Positions 1 to 10,037 of a stretch of DNA of 64,000 nucleotides are shown here, one piece after another. Within the stretch, counting starts at the first letter, position 1. Every line of letters begins with the position of its first letter. The DNA lies in contig CM026565.1 of assembly GCA_015143295.1 (NCBI GenBank), positions 26,172,052 through 26,236,051 on the forward strand, given 5' to 3'. The stretch is from Tetracentron sinense. Its lineage: Eukaryota > Streptophyta > Magnoliopsida > Trochodendrales > Trochodendraceae. The position numbers were made by a program, and so were the translations under genes. A model generated the notes under the pieces. It was not told the origin of the DNA. It searched no databases and saw only the letters and a program-made list of their open reading frames with translations.

Positions 1-112
1 CGTCAGAAATGTTCCTTTTCGAAGTACGAACACAACGCAAGTTGAATCGTCAAAATCGGATGAACGAGTCAAAAGATATGGCTAAAACAGTCTGAACCTA
101 TAGGAAATTATA

Positions 113-500
113 GCACGGACAACGTACTCTGATAACGTAGCACGGACAACGTACTCTGATAACGTATACTGTGTGCATCCATTGTACAGTTCACGACGGG
201 CACGTTGTGCAGCTCACCACGGGTACGTTGTACAACTCACCACGGGCATGCTGTACATAAGACAACGGACAACGTGTTCAGCACTGTCCACAACGGACAG
301 CCTGTTTGGCACTGTTCACAGCTCAACGAGCTCAGCACTATGCACGACACAACGTGACAACAGGTTTGACACCCTTGACAACGGACAACGAGTTGGCACT
401 GTTCACAGACCATGAGTTGGCACTGTTCACAGCACCACGAGCTGGCACTGTCCACAGCACCACGAGCTGGCACTGTCCACAGCACCACAAGTTCGACACT
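113..500. repeat. 24-25 bp minisatellite in the upstream part of LTR A1
   Basis: Two copies of a 24-bp CACGGACAACGTACTCTGAT-type unit start near 115. They are followed by degenerate CACCACGGGCACGTTGT units. Then come four regular units beginning GGCACTG at 395, 419, 444 and 469. The array lies where LTR A2 carries a completely different array (4015-4275). Confidence 0.8.
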
Positions 501-1383
501 CGTGTTTTTACAGAAATTTAGTAAGGGTATTATGGTCTTTTGTCAGTTCACTCTTACCTTAAGAGTTTAACCCGAGCCTTTAAGGCATCATTCGACACTT
601 AGAGAGTTGAGAGAATAGAAGAAAGAGGAGAAGGCGATTCCAATCTAGGGTTTCCATTTTGGAGAGAAATCAAAGGGTTTTGAAACCCTAGATCAACCTC
701 AAGCCCGTTTTCTTCAAGATTTCGGTTCAAGCTTTCGTGGAGCTCGCGATCCAAGCTAGGGTAGCAGCTACACAGTCATTTTGGAAAGGAGATTTCTTCC
801 TCATTTCTTCCAGGTCGGTACTTCTTACTACCCTCCTAGTTATAGTTCCTCTTTTCCCCTTCTTTTCTTTTGATTTTCTTTCATTTACACATGTGCTATG
901 AGATGGATGAATGGTAAATGGTGAATGGTGAATGGAGATGGAATGGGTGATTGGATGCCAATGGTTGTGTGTGATGAACAAATGGGGAAGGCCATTGTTC
1001 CAATAATGAACATACATGTATGATTTGAGTATAACCCATCTAGAAAAGCATGTTGTAGGGTAAATCCATAATGAACACACCATGTTTGATGAACTGCCAA
1101 GGTGAATAAAGTGAGCTGTGAATTAGGAAATGCATACCTAAGAAATTCTAAATATTGCTAGGGCCTATGATAGTGTGTTTCCTGCTTTCCCTAAATGCTA
1201 TGAATATTGAATCGCTCAATCTTTGATGCTATATGTGTTGTGAAATTACCCAAATGTCATCTTTAAATTTGAATGCAAGTATGTACACGGTTCCCACGAG
1301 CACGGCATGCATGACATGATTTATCGAGGTTTTCAACAACATGGTTAGAGGTGGGACATATCCTAAGATGTGTTTTACCTCGC

Positions 1384-1590
1384 TTTTCACAAGAAGACAA
1401 GAACCAACATTCCACGAGGGGTCTCCCCTCACTCACAAGTGCATATCATGAAGAAGGGCCTCCCTTCCCTCGCAAGTACATACATATCATGAAGAAGGGT
1501 CTCCCTTCCCTCGCAAGTGCATTGCATAATGAAGGGTCTCCCTTCCCTCTCAAGGCATCTCACAAGTGCATCTCACAAGTTACATGATCA
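1384..1590. repeat. ~43-60 bp tandem repeat in LTR A1
   Basis: At least four units contain AGGGTCTCCCTTCCCTC followed by (G)CAAGTGCAT. The last units decay into ATCTCACAAGTGC steps. The array sits at about the same relative position as the ~84-bp repeats of LTR A2 and the ~37-bp repeats of LTR A3. Confidence 0.75.
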
Positions 1591-1858
1591 CAAGCAAGCA
1601 TGCATGACATGACACGACATACAAGAATCAAGCAAGATAGACAAGACAAGCTTTCAAGTACGAAAAGATATTTCAAGTCAAGTCAAGTGCACGATGTTTT
1701 CAAGAGGATTTATCGGTTTTCTACGAATTACAAGCATGATTATAAACTGCTTTACTTCCTTGTATGATATGAATTGTTTCCGTTTGACATATATAAATTG
1801 CTCCTGATTATGTATTGCCATTTCTATGCTATAATTGTTGGTTAGTATTTAGTACCCG

Positions 1859-1877
1859 CTGAGTATTCCATGCTCAG
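1859..1877. other. Conserved stem-loop of LTR family A (copy A1)
   Basis: CTGAGTATTCCATGCTCAG is an inverted repeat with one mismatch. The perfect version is in LTR A2 at 5784-5802. It is followed in both copies by CCGTACTT and a GTCGGCAGGT run. Confidence 0.6.
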
Positions 1878-2319
1878 CCGTACTTCTTATGTCGGCAGGT
1901 TCTGAGGGAGCTGCTGCTCCATTTGATGTTTGTGCTCCTGGTCCATGGGTGGAAGAGGAGTACGTCGAGGAGCCTTTGGAGGAACCTCCCGTAGAGGGTT
2001 ATCAGTAGAGGGTGTTAGATTCTGAGTGGAATAGCTGTGGGTGAGATGAGAGTTAGATTTATGTATTTTGGCGGGCATGTCCGCACTTTTTTATGGATTC
2101 CTTTTGTATAAACTTGGATTTGCGTATGTATATACATAGAGGTTTGGTAGTCTTCCGCTGTGCTATATTAGAGTATGTTTCCGCTGTTTTTGTCCTCTAT
2201 TGTATATGCTCTGTGGGTTTTGGCAGGATGGTTTGTCAAGCAAGTCATGTAAGCCATGATTAGTCATCCAAAGTTCACTCTAACTCCTAGGGTGGGTTTT
2301 GGGTCGCGACAGTAAAAGA

Positions 2320-2925
2320 GGATGGTGAATACAAAAATCAAGGTGATGGATGTAAGACTAACATCACTGGAGGCCACAACTGACATCAGGTTACATGACC
2401 GTGACAGTATACTCCTTTAATAGTGAGCTAATCAGGTAGAAATGAGCTTCACAAAAGGCAGCAGCTGAAATCCGGCCACACGACCGTTCCGGCATACTTC
2501 TTTAATAGTGAAGGCGAAAATGATGCTGAATACAAAATGAAGGTGATGGATGCAAGACTAACATCATTGGAAGCCGATACTGACATCCAGTCACACGACC
2601 GTGACAATATACTCCTTTAATAGTGAGCTAGTGAAGCAGAAATGGGCTTCACAAGAGGCCGCAATTGAAATCTGACCACACGACTGTTCCAGCATACTCC
2701 TTTTATAGTGAAGAGGAAGCAATGTTGAATGCAAAAATACAGGTGATGGGTGCAAGACTAACATCACTAGAGGTTGTAACTGACATCCGGTCACATGACC
2801 ATTTTAGTATACTCCTTTACTAGTGAGCTAGCAGAGCAAGAAGGAGCTTCACAAGAGGCTGCAACTGAAATTCGACCACACGACCGTTCCAGCATACTCC
2901 TTTAATAGTGAAGGGGAAGCGATGC
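2320..2925. repeat. ~200-bp tandem repeat, about three copies
   Basis: Units start near 2322, 2529 and 2727 with GAATACAAAA..AGGTGATGG and contain TGACATCCGGTCACACGACCGT and ACTCCTTTAATAGTGA. Spacing is about 207 and 198 bp, and a partial fourth unit follows. Confidence 0.8.
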
Positions 2926-2929
2926 TACA

Positions 2930-3420
2930 GACCACTGCTCGATTTTCTGACAAGGATAGTGAGGGTAAAGACAGCCGCCCGACTGCTTCACCTGGGATAG
3001 GATTCGATGTTGTAGACAACCGCCTGATTGCCTTTCAGGGTAGCAAAATGATAGGAGTAAAGACAACCGCCCGACTGCTTCACCGAGATAGGATGCGACA
3101 CTGTAGACAACTACCCGATTACCTTCCAGGGTAGCAAGATGATAGGGGTAAAGACAGCCACCCGACTGCTTCACCGAGATAGGATGCGATACTATAGACA
3201 ACCGCCTAATTGCCTTCCAGGGTAACAAGATGCTAGGGCTAAAGAAAGCCGCCCGACAGTTTCACCGAGATAGGATGTCACACTGTAGACAACCGTCTGA
3301 TTGCCTTCTAGGATAACAAGATGATAGGGGTAAAGACAGCCACCCGACTGTTTCACCAGAGATAGGATGCAACAATAGTGTAGACAATCGTCTGATTGCC
3401 TCACTAGGGATGAATTTGAA
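2930..3420. repeat. 91-bp tandem repeat, five copies
   Basis: The marker GTAAAGACAGCCGCCCGACT recurs at 2965, 3057, 3148, 3238 and 3330, giving periods of 92, 91, 90 and 92 bp. Reading frames on both strands across this array are repeat artefacts. Confidence 0.9.
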
Positions 3421-4014
3421 TTGATAGTGATAGGAGTGAGTAAGAATTCAAGACTTTGAAAAGCAGGATGAAATTGAATATAAAAGTGAGAGCCGTGACC
3501 CTGAGTTGCTGCATGAATCTTATGCCTCTCTGTATATATAGCCTAATCGATTTGACATGCCTCCCGATTTGGATGATTCAAATAACCTACTAACATACTG
3601 ATGATGCGACAAACCTGTTGAAAAGACTGGTGGGTTGACTGATAGGTGGTTTGGTAGTAGACTGACATTTGACCAGTGACTGACCGTGTCTGAGATTGCT
3701 TGCATTGGGAGACCTAGTTAGGTTCCTTTATCTTCAGGTAAATGATTACATTGTGTTTGATCATCCTTGTGGTAGATCTTTATAGCGCCCCAGAACTTTT
3801 CGTACCTAATGAATAGTTTTTATAGCCAATTGGCCTTTCACGTAGTCCAATTACTAAATAAAGAAGAATAGGAAGATTCTAAACGCCAGAAATGTTCCTT
3901 TTCGAAAGATGAATCCAACGCAAGTTGAATCGTCAAAATCCGATGAACGAGTCAAAAGTTATGGTCGAAATACCCCAAGGGGGTCTACAGGTAAAAAGGA
4001 TGAAAAAATTGGGT

Positions 4015-4275
4015 TTGATGATCGATTGCCACATGGTGACGATCGATCGTCATAAGCTCAAAAACCTAGGCAACATACTGGAACTTGGACGATCGATTGT
4101 CCAAAACTTGACGATCGATCACCCTGAACCCAGAAATTTGATGGCTTTCGGGAAGCTGGACGATCGATTGTCCAACACTGACGATCGATCGTCTAGAGAC
4201 AGAAATCTGGGCAAGCTTACGGGATCATGGACGATCGATCATCCCAAGATCGACGATCAATCGTCATCGCGGAAC
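4015..4275. repeat. Array of GACGATCGATC palindromic boxes in LTR A2
   Basis: GACGATCGAT or a one-base variant occurs at least eight times in about 250 bp, often as complementary pairs (GACGATCGATTGTC, GACGATCGATCGTC). Spacing is irregular (20-60 bp). It lies just upstream of the LTR TATA box, in the U3 position. Confidence 0.85.
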
Positions 4276-4320
4276 TCTGTTTTTTTTTTAAGACACGAAA
4301 ATAAGGGTTTCAACCCTTGC

Positions 4321-4330
4321 CTATAAATAG
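4321..4330 (+). promoter_or_regulatory. TATA box of LTR A2
   Basis: CTATAAATAG stands about 45 bp after the palindromic array and about 50 bp before a purine-rich leader, as expected for an LTR promoter. The LTR is solo, so any transcript would run into flanking DNA. Confidence 0.6.
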
Positions 4331-5153
4331 AAAGCATTTGGGGCTTTTGGGGGTTTAACCTAAACCTAAGGGAAAGGAGATGAGAGAAAGAAGAGGAGAG
4401 ATTTGGGGATTCCAAGAAGGGTTTGGATTGAAGAAGAAGGAGGATCTTCCCCAAATCAAGCATTCTTCAAGCAAGGTTTCTCCTCTACCATTAGGGTTTC
4501 TAATCCAAGGTTTTTCTTCAAGATCAAGCCTTGATCTCAAGATTAGTACATCCTACTAACTTCCTTAGCAATAACCTAGTTTTTCTCTTTTGGAAATGGT
4601 GATTTTGGTCTTGTATCTTTCCTTCCCTTGAAATATGCTATATTCCCTAAATCTAAACAAGATAAATGTGAATGGTGGGATATATGAATGGATGAGGGGT
4701 TGAGGCGATGGGATGCCATGTTGGTTGATGAATGTGTGTTGGAAAAATGGTGGATGGGTATTTCAAGCATAATGAATACACTTTATGTGGTTTAATGAAA
4801 CATATGCACTAAGAAGTTGAAATGAAATGACTATAAATGGTGTTACATGTCATGTGTTTGATAAAATACCTAAACGAGAATTTAATGGATTTAATGAAGA
4901 AAATGAAAGTAGGCTTTATGTAATTTTTCCTAAAAATGATAAGTTGATCAAATGCTCTACATGTTATCTACATTCCCACGTGCATATATTAGAAATTGAA
5001 ATGCTATACTCAAGTGATCCTTTTACTTAAGCATGTCATCATGTTTACTACAAATGTTACACACACGCACACATGCATGCATAAATCGGGTTTTCAAGTA
5101 TATGTATATGATAAACCAAACAAGAAAAAGAATTGTAATTCACGATACGAATG

Positions 5154-5310
5154 ATAAAGCCAGAATTCGGCCTGGTCAAGGGTAGGGCATATCGCAAGAT
5201 ATGTCATACCTAGCTCACAAGTAAAACAAGCAGGTTGATAAAGTCAGACATCAGGCCGATCAAGGGTAGGGCGTATCCCTAGGATATGTCATACCTGACT
5301 CACAAGAAAA
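5154..5310. repeat. ~84-bp tandem repeat in LTR A2
   Basis: GATAAAG(C/T)CAGA.(A)TC.GGCC starts at 5154 and 5237. Each is followed by TCAAGGGTAGGGC(A/G)TATC and ATATGTCATACCT. Confidence 0.75.
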
Positions 5311-5783
5311 CAAGTCAAAGAGGTTGGTATACCATTTTCTATATATATATATTTCGCTGAAGGGAATTTACATTCCCGACTCACAAGTCGCTTCAAGGGT
5401 ACTAACTTCTAGCTCACAAGAAACAAACAAGTCAAGTCAAGAACATGACAAGAACAAGCAAGACAAGTGATTCCAAGTAAGACAAGACAAGCATGTGTCA
5501 TTTTTACGAAAAAGACCAAGACAAGAACAAGTTTTCAAACACGACAAGCAAGTTTTGAAAGAAACACAAAAGGCTATTTTCAAGAATAAGACATGATTTT
5601 TAAGCACGAGTTTTATCGGAGTTTTCGCATTCATTCAAGCATGTCAGATTATTCCATTACTTTACTTTCAATGCTATGAATGTCATATGTTGCTTGTATT
5701 GCTTTAAATTGATGTGATGAATTATATCTCGTTGTTACTATTGTGTTATGCTATTGTTATTGTTAGCTAGTAGTTTATACTCG

Positions 5784-5802
5784 CTGAGTATTCAATACTC
5801 AG
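5784..5802. other. Perfect 19-bp stem-loop of LTR family A (copy A2)
   Basis: CTGAGTATTCAATACTCAG is a perfect inverted repeat. The same structure with one mismatch is in LTR A1. It sits about 430 bp before the LTR end. Confidence 0.7.
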
Positions 5803-6236
5803 CCGTACTTTCATGTCGGCAGGTACATGGACAACCTCAACCCTGAGCCTTGGGTTGAGGAAGAGTATCTAGAGGAGAGGGAGCCACCTATCCCGATGCA
5901 GTCTCAGGATGATAGGGATCGAGACGTTTGGTTGTATTTAGATTACTGTTGAGTATAGTAGGCTCAATATCACTTTTGTATTTTGATAGGTGGGCATGTC
6001 CACCTTTGATTTGACGTGTTATGTATATATGTTAACTTTGAATATCGACCACCTAATATAGAAAAGAAAATTTTGGTTTACACTTCTGCACTCATGATTA
6101 GCTTCCGCACTCTGATTATTGTCGTTATCGTATTATGTTTTGCTTTGTTCATTACAGGATGGTTTGGCAGGTTAAGTATAGTCACGACTAAAGTATCCCT
6201 TAACTCCTAGGGGGTATTTTGGGGCGCGACAATCTT

Positions 6237-7440
6237 TGCCCGCTGGGGAGAGATATTTGCAAAGCATGTATTCATCTTATTTTTCTCTCTTTTGCCCCTG
6301 GACCCTTACAGTTTTTTACCAGGACTGGGTTCACGTAAATTTTGTACGATAGCAGGATTGATGACTCTAGACTATGCCCGTGAAATTGAATTTTGGTTTA
6401 TCCCTTTTTTGCCCCTGAGCCCTTTCGAGTTTTCACCAGGACTGGGTATACAAGCTTTACACTTTTCTTTGATGATTCTTTATTCTTCTCTCATCATTGC
6501 CTGTCGGTAGAGGAGGTGAATGCTTCTGACCGTTTGATGCTCAAGTCCTTTCAGGGATCAAGGAGGGCTTAATGTTTAGGACGAAATGTAGTTTTGGTTA
6601 GAAATGATATAAGGCTCAAAGGCTCTATTTCAGTACAAGTAGGGCACCCAATGATATTTGTTTGGTGTAGGAGTAGAATCAGCTTGAGCATTCTTTGTCC
6701 TTTGGTACAGCTTTACTTTGCCTTTTGACCAAGTATCTTTTTTTTTTGCATGGTTGCCTTGTATTGTGACATATTTGCTGTGTTATGACTAAACCTGATT
6801 TCAGGCTACCTACGTACCTAAATAAGGATCAGGTCAAGATATAGTTCAACCAAAAGGCCGTATTTTGCTGGTTGCTCTTTGCTGGTTGTTCCTCTTTTGA
6901 CTTGACATTTTTTCATTCAAGGGGTGCCCTTTTGTGGGTTTTGAAAGAAAGGCTATTTAGGCTCAACTATCTAACTAGCAGATATATATAGCATGGGTAG
7001 GCGAGGTATTTTGAGGATTATTTCAAGATGGTCTCCTATCCTTTCCTTGATCGATCGAGAGCATGTATGGTCATTGCATCGCCTCGTTTTAGTTGATTTG
7101 ACATTTGATGGCTTAGAGAGGTCTTCATTGTTTTTTTCTTGGTGTGCTCAATCTTGGAAGAGCATCTATCAACTTATTCCTTACCAGTTCAGTTCCAAAT
7201 TAAGCATCTCAGAACACAATGGAATTTGACTGAAAAGAGCAACTTTATTAAAATACCAAAATTAACAGACTTGACATTACAACATACGAAGCAAGGACCA
7301 CTGGCCACTTGCTTGAACTGGATTGATAGTAGGGATTGACATGGGCCAACATGGCCGACAAATGTACCAATGAAAGAGGTACAAAGAGAGAGAGAGACTC
7401 AACAAAAGTAGAGTTTATTCAAAAATCAGCTGCAGAACTA
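6237..7440 (-). mobile_element. Internal spacer of the Tat/Ogre-like element, with a 117-bp duplication
   Basis: This is a degenerate region between the broken gag and the interrupting solo LTR. TTTTGCCCCTG..CC.TT..AGTTTT(T)(A/C)ACCAGGACTGGGT occurs twice, starting at 6290 and 6407 (period 117). No protease, reverse transcriptase or integrase could be recognised on either strand, so the element looks non-autonomous or deleted. Confidence 0.5.
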
Positions 7441-7456
7441 TTCTGGCTGGAGCGCC

Positions 7457-9047
7457 TTAGTTTGTAGGAGTATGGTTGGAGAGAGGAGCTTTAGCGATGT
7501 CCGTGTTCTCCGGTGCAAAGCAAATTCTATCTGTTTCCAACAAGTCCTGGATTGCATGCTTTAAGTCATAGCACCTGTCTATATTGTACCCTGGTGACTG
7601 ATGGTATCCGCAGTATTGCTCGACCCCGTATCCCTTTAGGGGAATGGTCGGAGGAAGTTGTGGATATTTCAGAGTGATCGACTTCTTGTCTAATAGGAAA
7701 GAGAGGAGTGATGACAGAGAGTACGGGAGTGAAGTGAATGTCCGGTTTTTCCTCTACTTGAGAGTCATCTGATGAGAGAGCAACTTCCCCTGGGATTGCT
7801 GAGCTTGCCTAGGTTGTTGAGTTTGTTATCAGGGCAGGTTGGGCACTCAGACTGGTATGGCTACTACCATGTGTCATCGTCCTCTTTCTTTCTATTGTCT
7901 TTTCTTGGATGGACGGGAGGACGAGAGGAAGATGCACCCTTCATTCCCTAAAAAATGTCGAATGACCCGCTGTCACCCATTGTTGTCTCGATCCTGGCAC
8001 TGCACTTGGCCATGGTGCTAAAAGCAGAGATAAGTTGTGCTGCCAAGAGAGTCTTGAGCGAGTGTTTGACGGTGCGGAGAAAAATTGTTACCAATTCTTA
8101 TTCCGGCAGCGGGGTGCTCATTTTTTCGGCCATTTCCCTCCACCAAACTGAGTATTCGATAAAAGTCTCATTGTCCCTCTGAGACCTTCTCTCCAGATCT
8201 GCCCTCTGGGGAACAGGTCAACATTGTAAGAGTATTGGGAAGCGATTGTCTCACACAGGTCTTCCCATGTTCGAACCCTATTAGGGTCTACTTTAGTGAA
8301 CCACTGTAGTGCAGCCCCTTTCAAGCTCTTCTGAAACAACTGGACCAGCAACTTGTCCCCATGTTCGAGCTGGAACAACTCTCTGCAGTAAGCCCTTAGA
8401 TGTGTCTCAGGACATCCCTTCCCACTGTACTTTTCAAAATCGGGTATCTTGAAGTCCTTGGGCAAATGGATCCTAGGATGTATGCACATGTCCTTAAAGT
8501 TGGTAGACTTACGGAATCTCTGAGTTGTCCTCACCAGTTCTTCTAATTTTTCAATTCTTTCCAGGTATACATCCGGGATTTGGGTAGAACTTGAGGACAT
8601 ATGGACGGAACCTGTATGAAGTTCACCGCCAGCCCTGACCTCTTTTTTCTCGAACTGGTCAATGACGGGTGGTGAAATATGATGAGTAGGTTGGGGTTGG
8701 ATTGGTAGAGGAGGGACGTTGAAGGTGAATTCTAGCCGCTGTTGATTTGATGGTGGGGGAATGTTGAGGGTGAGTGATGGTTGAGCAGGTGGTGGTGTAA
8801 TGTTGATGGTAGATGGGATAAGGTTGGAAGTAGATGGTGGGTTAGGTTGTGATGGCCTTGTTACCTCGGCCGGTTGAGAGTTAAAGGAAGAGAGGGCCTG
8901 AGTCACTGCCATCATAAGATCCTAGATAATGCTTTTTAGATCTTCAATGTTCTGAGTCTTCTCCGCTAATCTTGCCTCAAAATCTGGGACCTGAGGTTGG
9001 CAGGTTGGGGTGTCAGGGTCAGTCTCTTGGCCATCTCGAGGATCCAT
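7457..9047 (-). pseudogene. Degenerate Tat/Ogre-lineage Ty3/Gypsy gag
   Basis: The reading starts with ATG at 9047 (MDPRDGQETD) and meets an in-frame TAG at codon 42 (8922-8924). It continues in the same frame from Met at 8915 to about 8190. The middle contains the retrotransposon gag domain (...IHLPKDFKIPDFEKYSG..., ...KSLKGAALQWFTKVDP...). A frameshift near 8190 moves the reading to the next frame (EYSVWWREMAEKMSTPLPE, stop, ELVTIFLRTV). The C-terminal block CGYHQSPGYNIDRCYDLKHA followed by IQDLLETDRI, then a stop at 7457-7459, is the Cys/His-containing tail typical of Tat/Ogre gag proteins. Gag would build the virus-like particle. With at least two stops and one frameshift this copy is dead. 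A primer-binding site and LTR lie upstream on the same strand. Confidence 0.88.
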
Positions 9048-10015
9048 GTCGCAGTTGGTTGATCAGGTATCAACTGATTTTGCTCTTCAAATACTTGTTT
9101 AGCTCAAGGTCTGCTCCTGAAAAGATGGGAGGTATAAAGTAAGAATTAGAAAATATGGGAGAAATGGAAGGCATGCAAATGACCTAATAGAGTCTAGTTG
9201 ACATAGGGACAATGCCCCTGGTCTGAAAGTTTGGAATGACATGCAAAAGAGGAAGAGTTTTGATTTTTTTTATTTAGACAAGGTGTGACATGACAGGTGT
9301 GGATAGGGTAGGTGAAGAGAACTACGTTTTACTAACCTGGGTTGTTGGTAGTGAGGACCAATTGGGCCAAAGTTGAAGTGGGTTAATGGGCTAACCCATT
9401 GTAACTTAGGATTTGAACCTCACATGTATATCTGGAGATAGTGTAGGAAGTATTTTATTACAAGCATAACAAAAGGCTCAGTACATGCCCCCTATATGGG
9501 TGTTTATCTGGACATAATGCCCTAATATTCAACCATGATTTGGGGACAGGTATAGGGTACGAGCAGGTTAGGATTTAGAGTATCCCTCTAGGTGGGCTGT
9601 TTGTAGAATATATCTTAGCCTAATCTTTATGTATGCATGCTGGTGTAATGCAATGTGTTCCTATAGGATGGGGGATCACTTAACACCGTGTATGTGACTC
9701 CCTTGAAAATGGAAGATTGGTGTAAGCGGGAGCGTTCAGAATTCTTACCTAAGAGTAATCACCCAGTAGGATTAATTTCGCAGACCTCCAAGACTTTTAA
9801 GTCTCTGTCACTGACGATAATCATCCAACAGTCGTAAGCGTATTAAGCCTATCCAATGGGTTTTACGGGTCATTACACTATTCTACTATGCATGGAATGC
9901 ACTGTACAAGAAACACCCAAAAGATATAAAGAATTAGCAATTTGTTAAATATTTGGGCATTGTAATTAATTTTGAGATTAATTTGGCTTAAGTTTAGGTT
10001 CTGGCTTAAACCAAC
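9048..10015 (-). mobile_element. Untranslated leader of the Tat/Ogre-like element
   Basis: This stretch lies between the primer-binding site and the gag start. I see no open frame, hairpin or tandem array of note. Length and position fit the long leaders of Tat/Ogre elements. Confidence 0.5.
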
Positions 10016-10033
10016 TCCCCAACAGAGTCGGCA
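10016..10033 (-). other. Primer-binding site of the Tat/Ogre-like element
   Basis: On the minus strand TGCCGACTCTGTTGGGGA follows the LTR end by 4 nt. It matches the TGGCGACTC(C/T)GCTGGGGA type used by Tat/Ogre elements (tRNA-Arg, from family knowledge) at 16 of 18 positions. Confidence 0.75.
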
Positions 10034-10037
10034 GAGC

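Larger units (their letters stand above)
1..2311 (+). mobile_element. Ty3/Gypsy-type LTR, family A copy 1 (5' end outside window)
   Basis: The sequence at 1-70 matches 3888-3960 of the complete LTR at 3781-6231. The right end has the same terminal form (about GGGTCGCGACA, ending 2311). The conserved stretch around 1855-1905 (stem-loop, then a GTCGGCAGGT run) is also shared. The left end lies outside the window, so solo LTR and element terminus cannot be told apart. No protein-coding region is supported here. The short reading frames are shadows of minisatellites. The layout recalls Tekay/Del chromovirus LTRs, which is an inference. Confidence 0.75.
2312..3775 (-). mobile_element. Tandem-repeat spacer of a Tat/Ogre-like element
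   Basis: This non-coding stretch consists mainly of two tandem arrays (2320-2925 and 2930-3420). It ends exactly at the target site of the solo LTR at 3781, so it was contiguous with 6237 onward before that insertion. By position it would be the distal internal region of the minus-strand element whose gag lies at 7457-9047. Tandem arrays in this place are common in Tat/Ogre elements. No pol domain was seen. Confidence 0.5.
3781..6231 (+). mobile_element. Solo LTR of Ty3/Gypsy-type family A (copy A2), 2451 bp
   Basis: The left terminus is TATAGCGCCCC (TG decayed to TA) and the right terminus is GGGGCGCGACA. These are near-inverted, as expected of LTR ends. The 5 bp ATCTT occurs on both sides (3776-3780 and 6232-6236), a target-site duplication. 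It therefore inserted as a complete element and was reduced to one LTR. Inside are a palindrome-rich array (4015-4275), a TATA box (4321), an ~84-bp repeat (5154-5310) and a 19-bp stem-loop (5784). Confidence 0.9.

Noticed and set aside
173..521. Overlapping open frames on both strands near the left end
   Set aside because: They coincide exactly with the 24-25 bp minisatellite in LTR A1. Cys/Thr/His-rich translations are repeat artefacts.
2902..3404. Minus-strand frames of about 70-108 codons with repeated QSGGCLYP-like peptides
   Set aside because: They are the translation of the 91-bp tandem array. Frames stay open only by chance and no start context or homology is seen.
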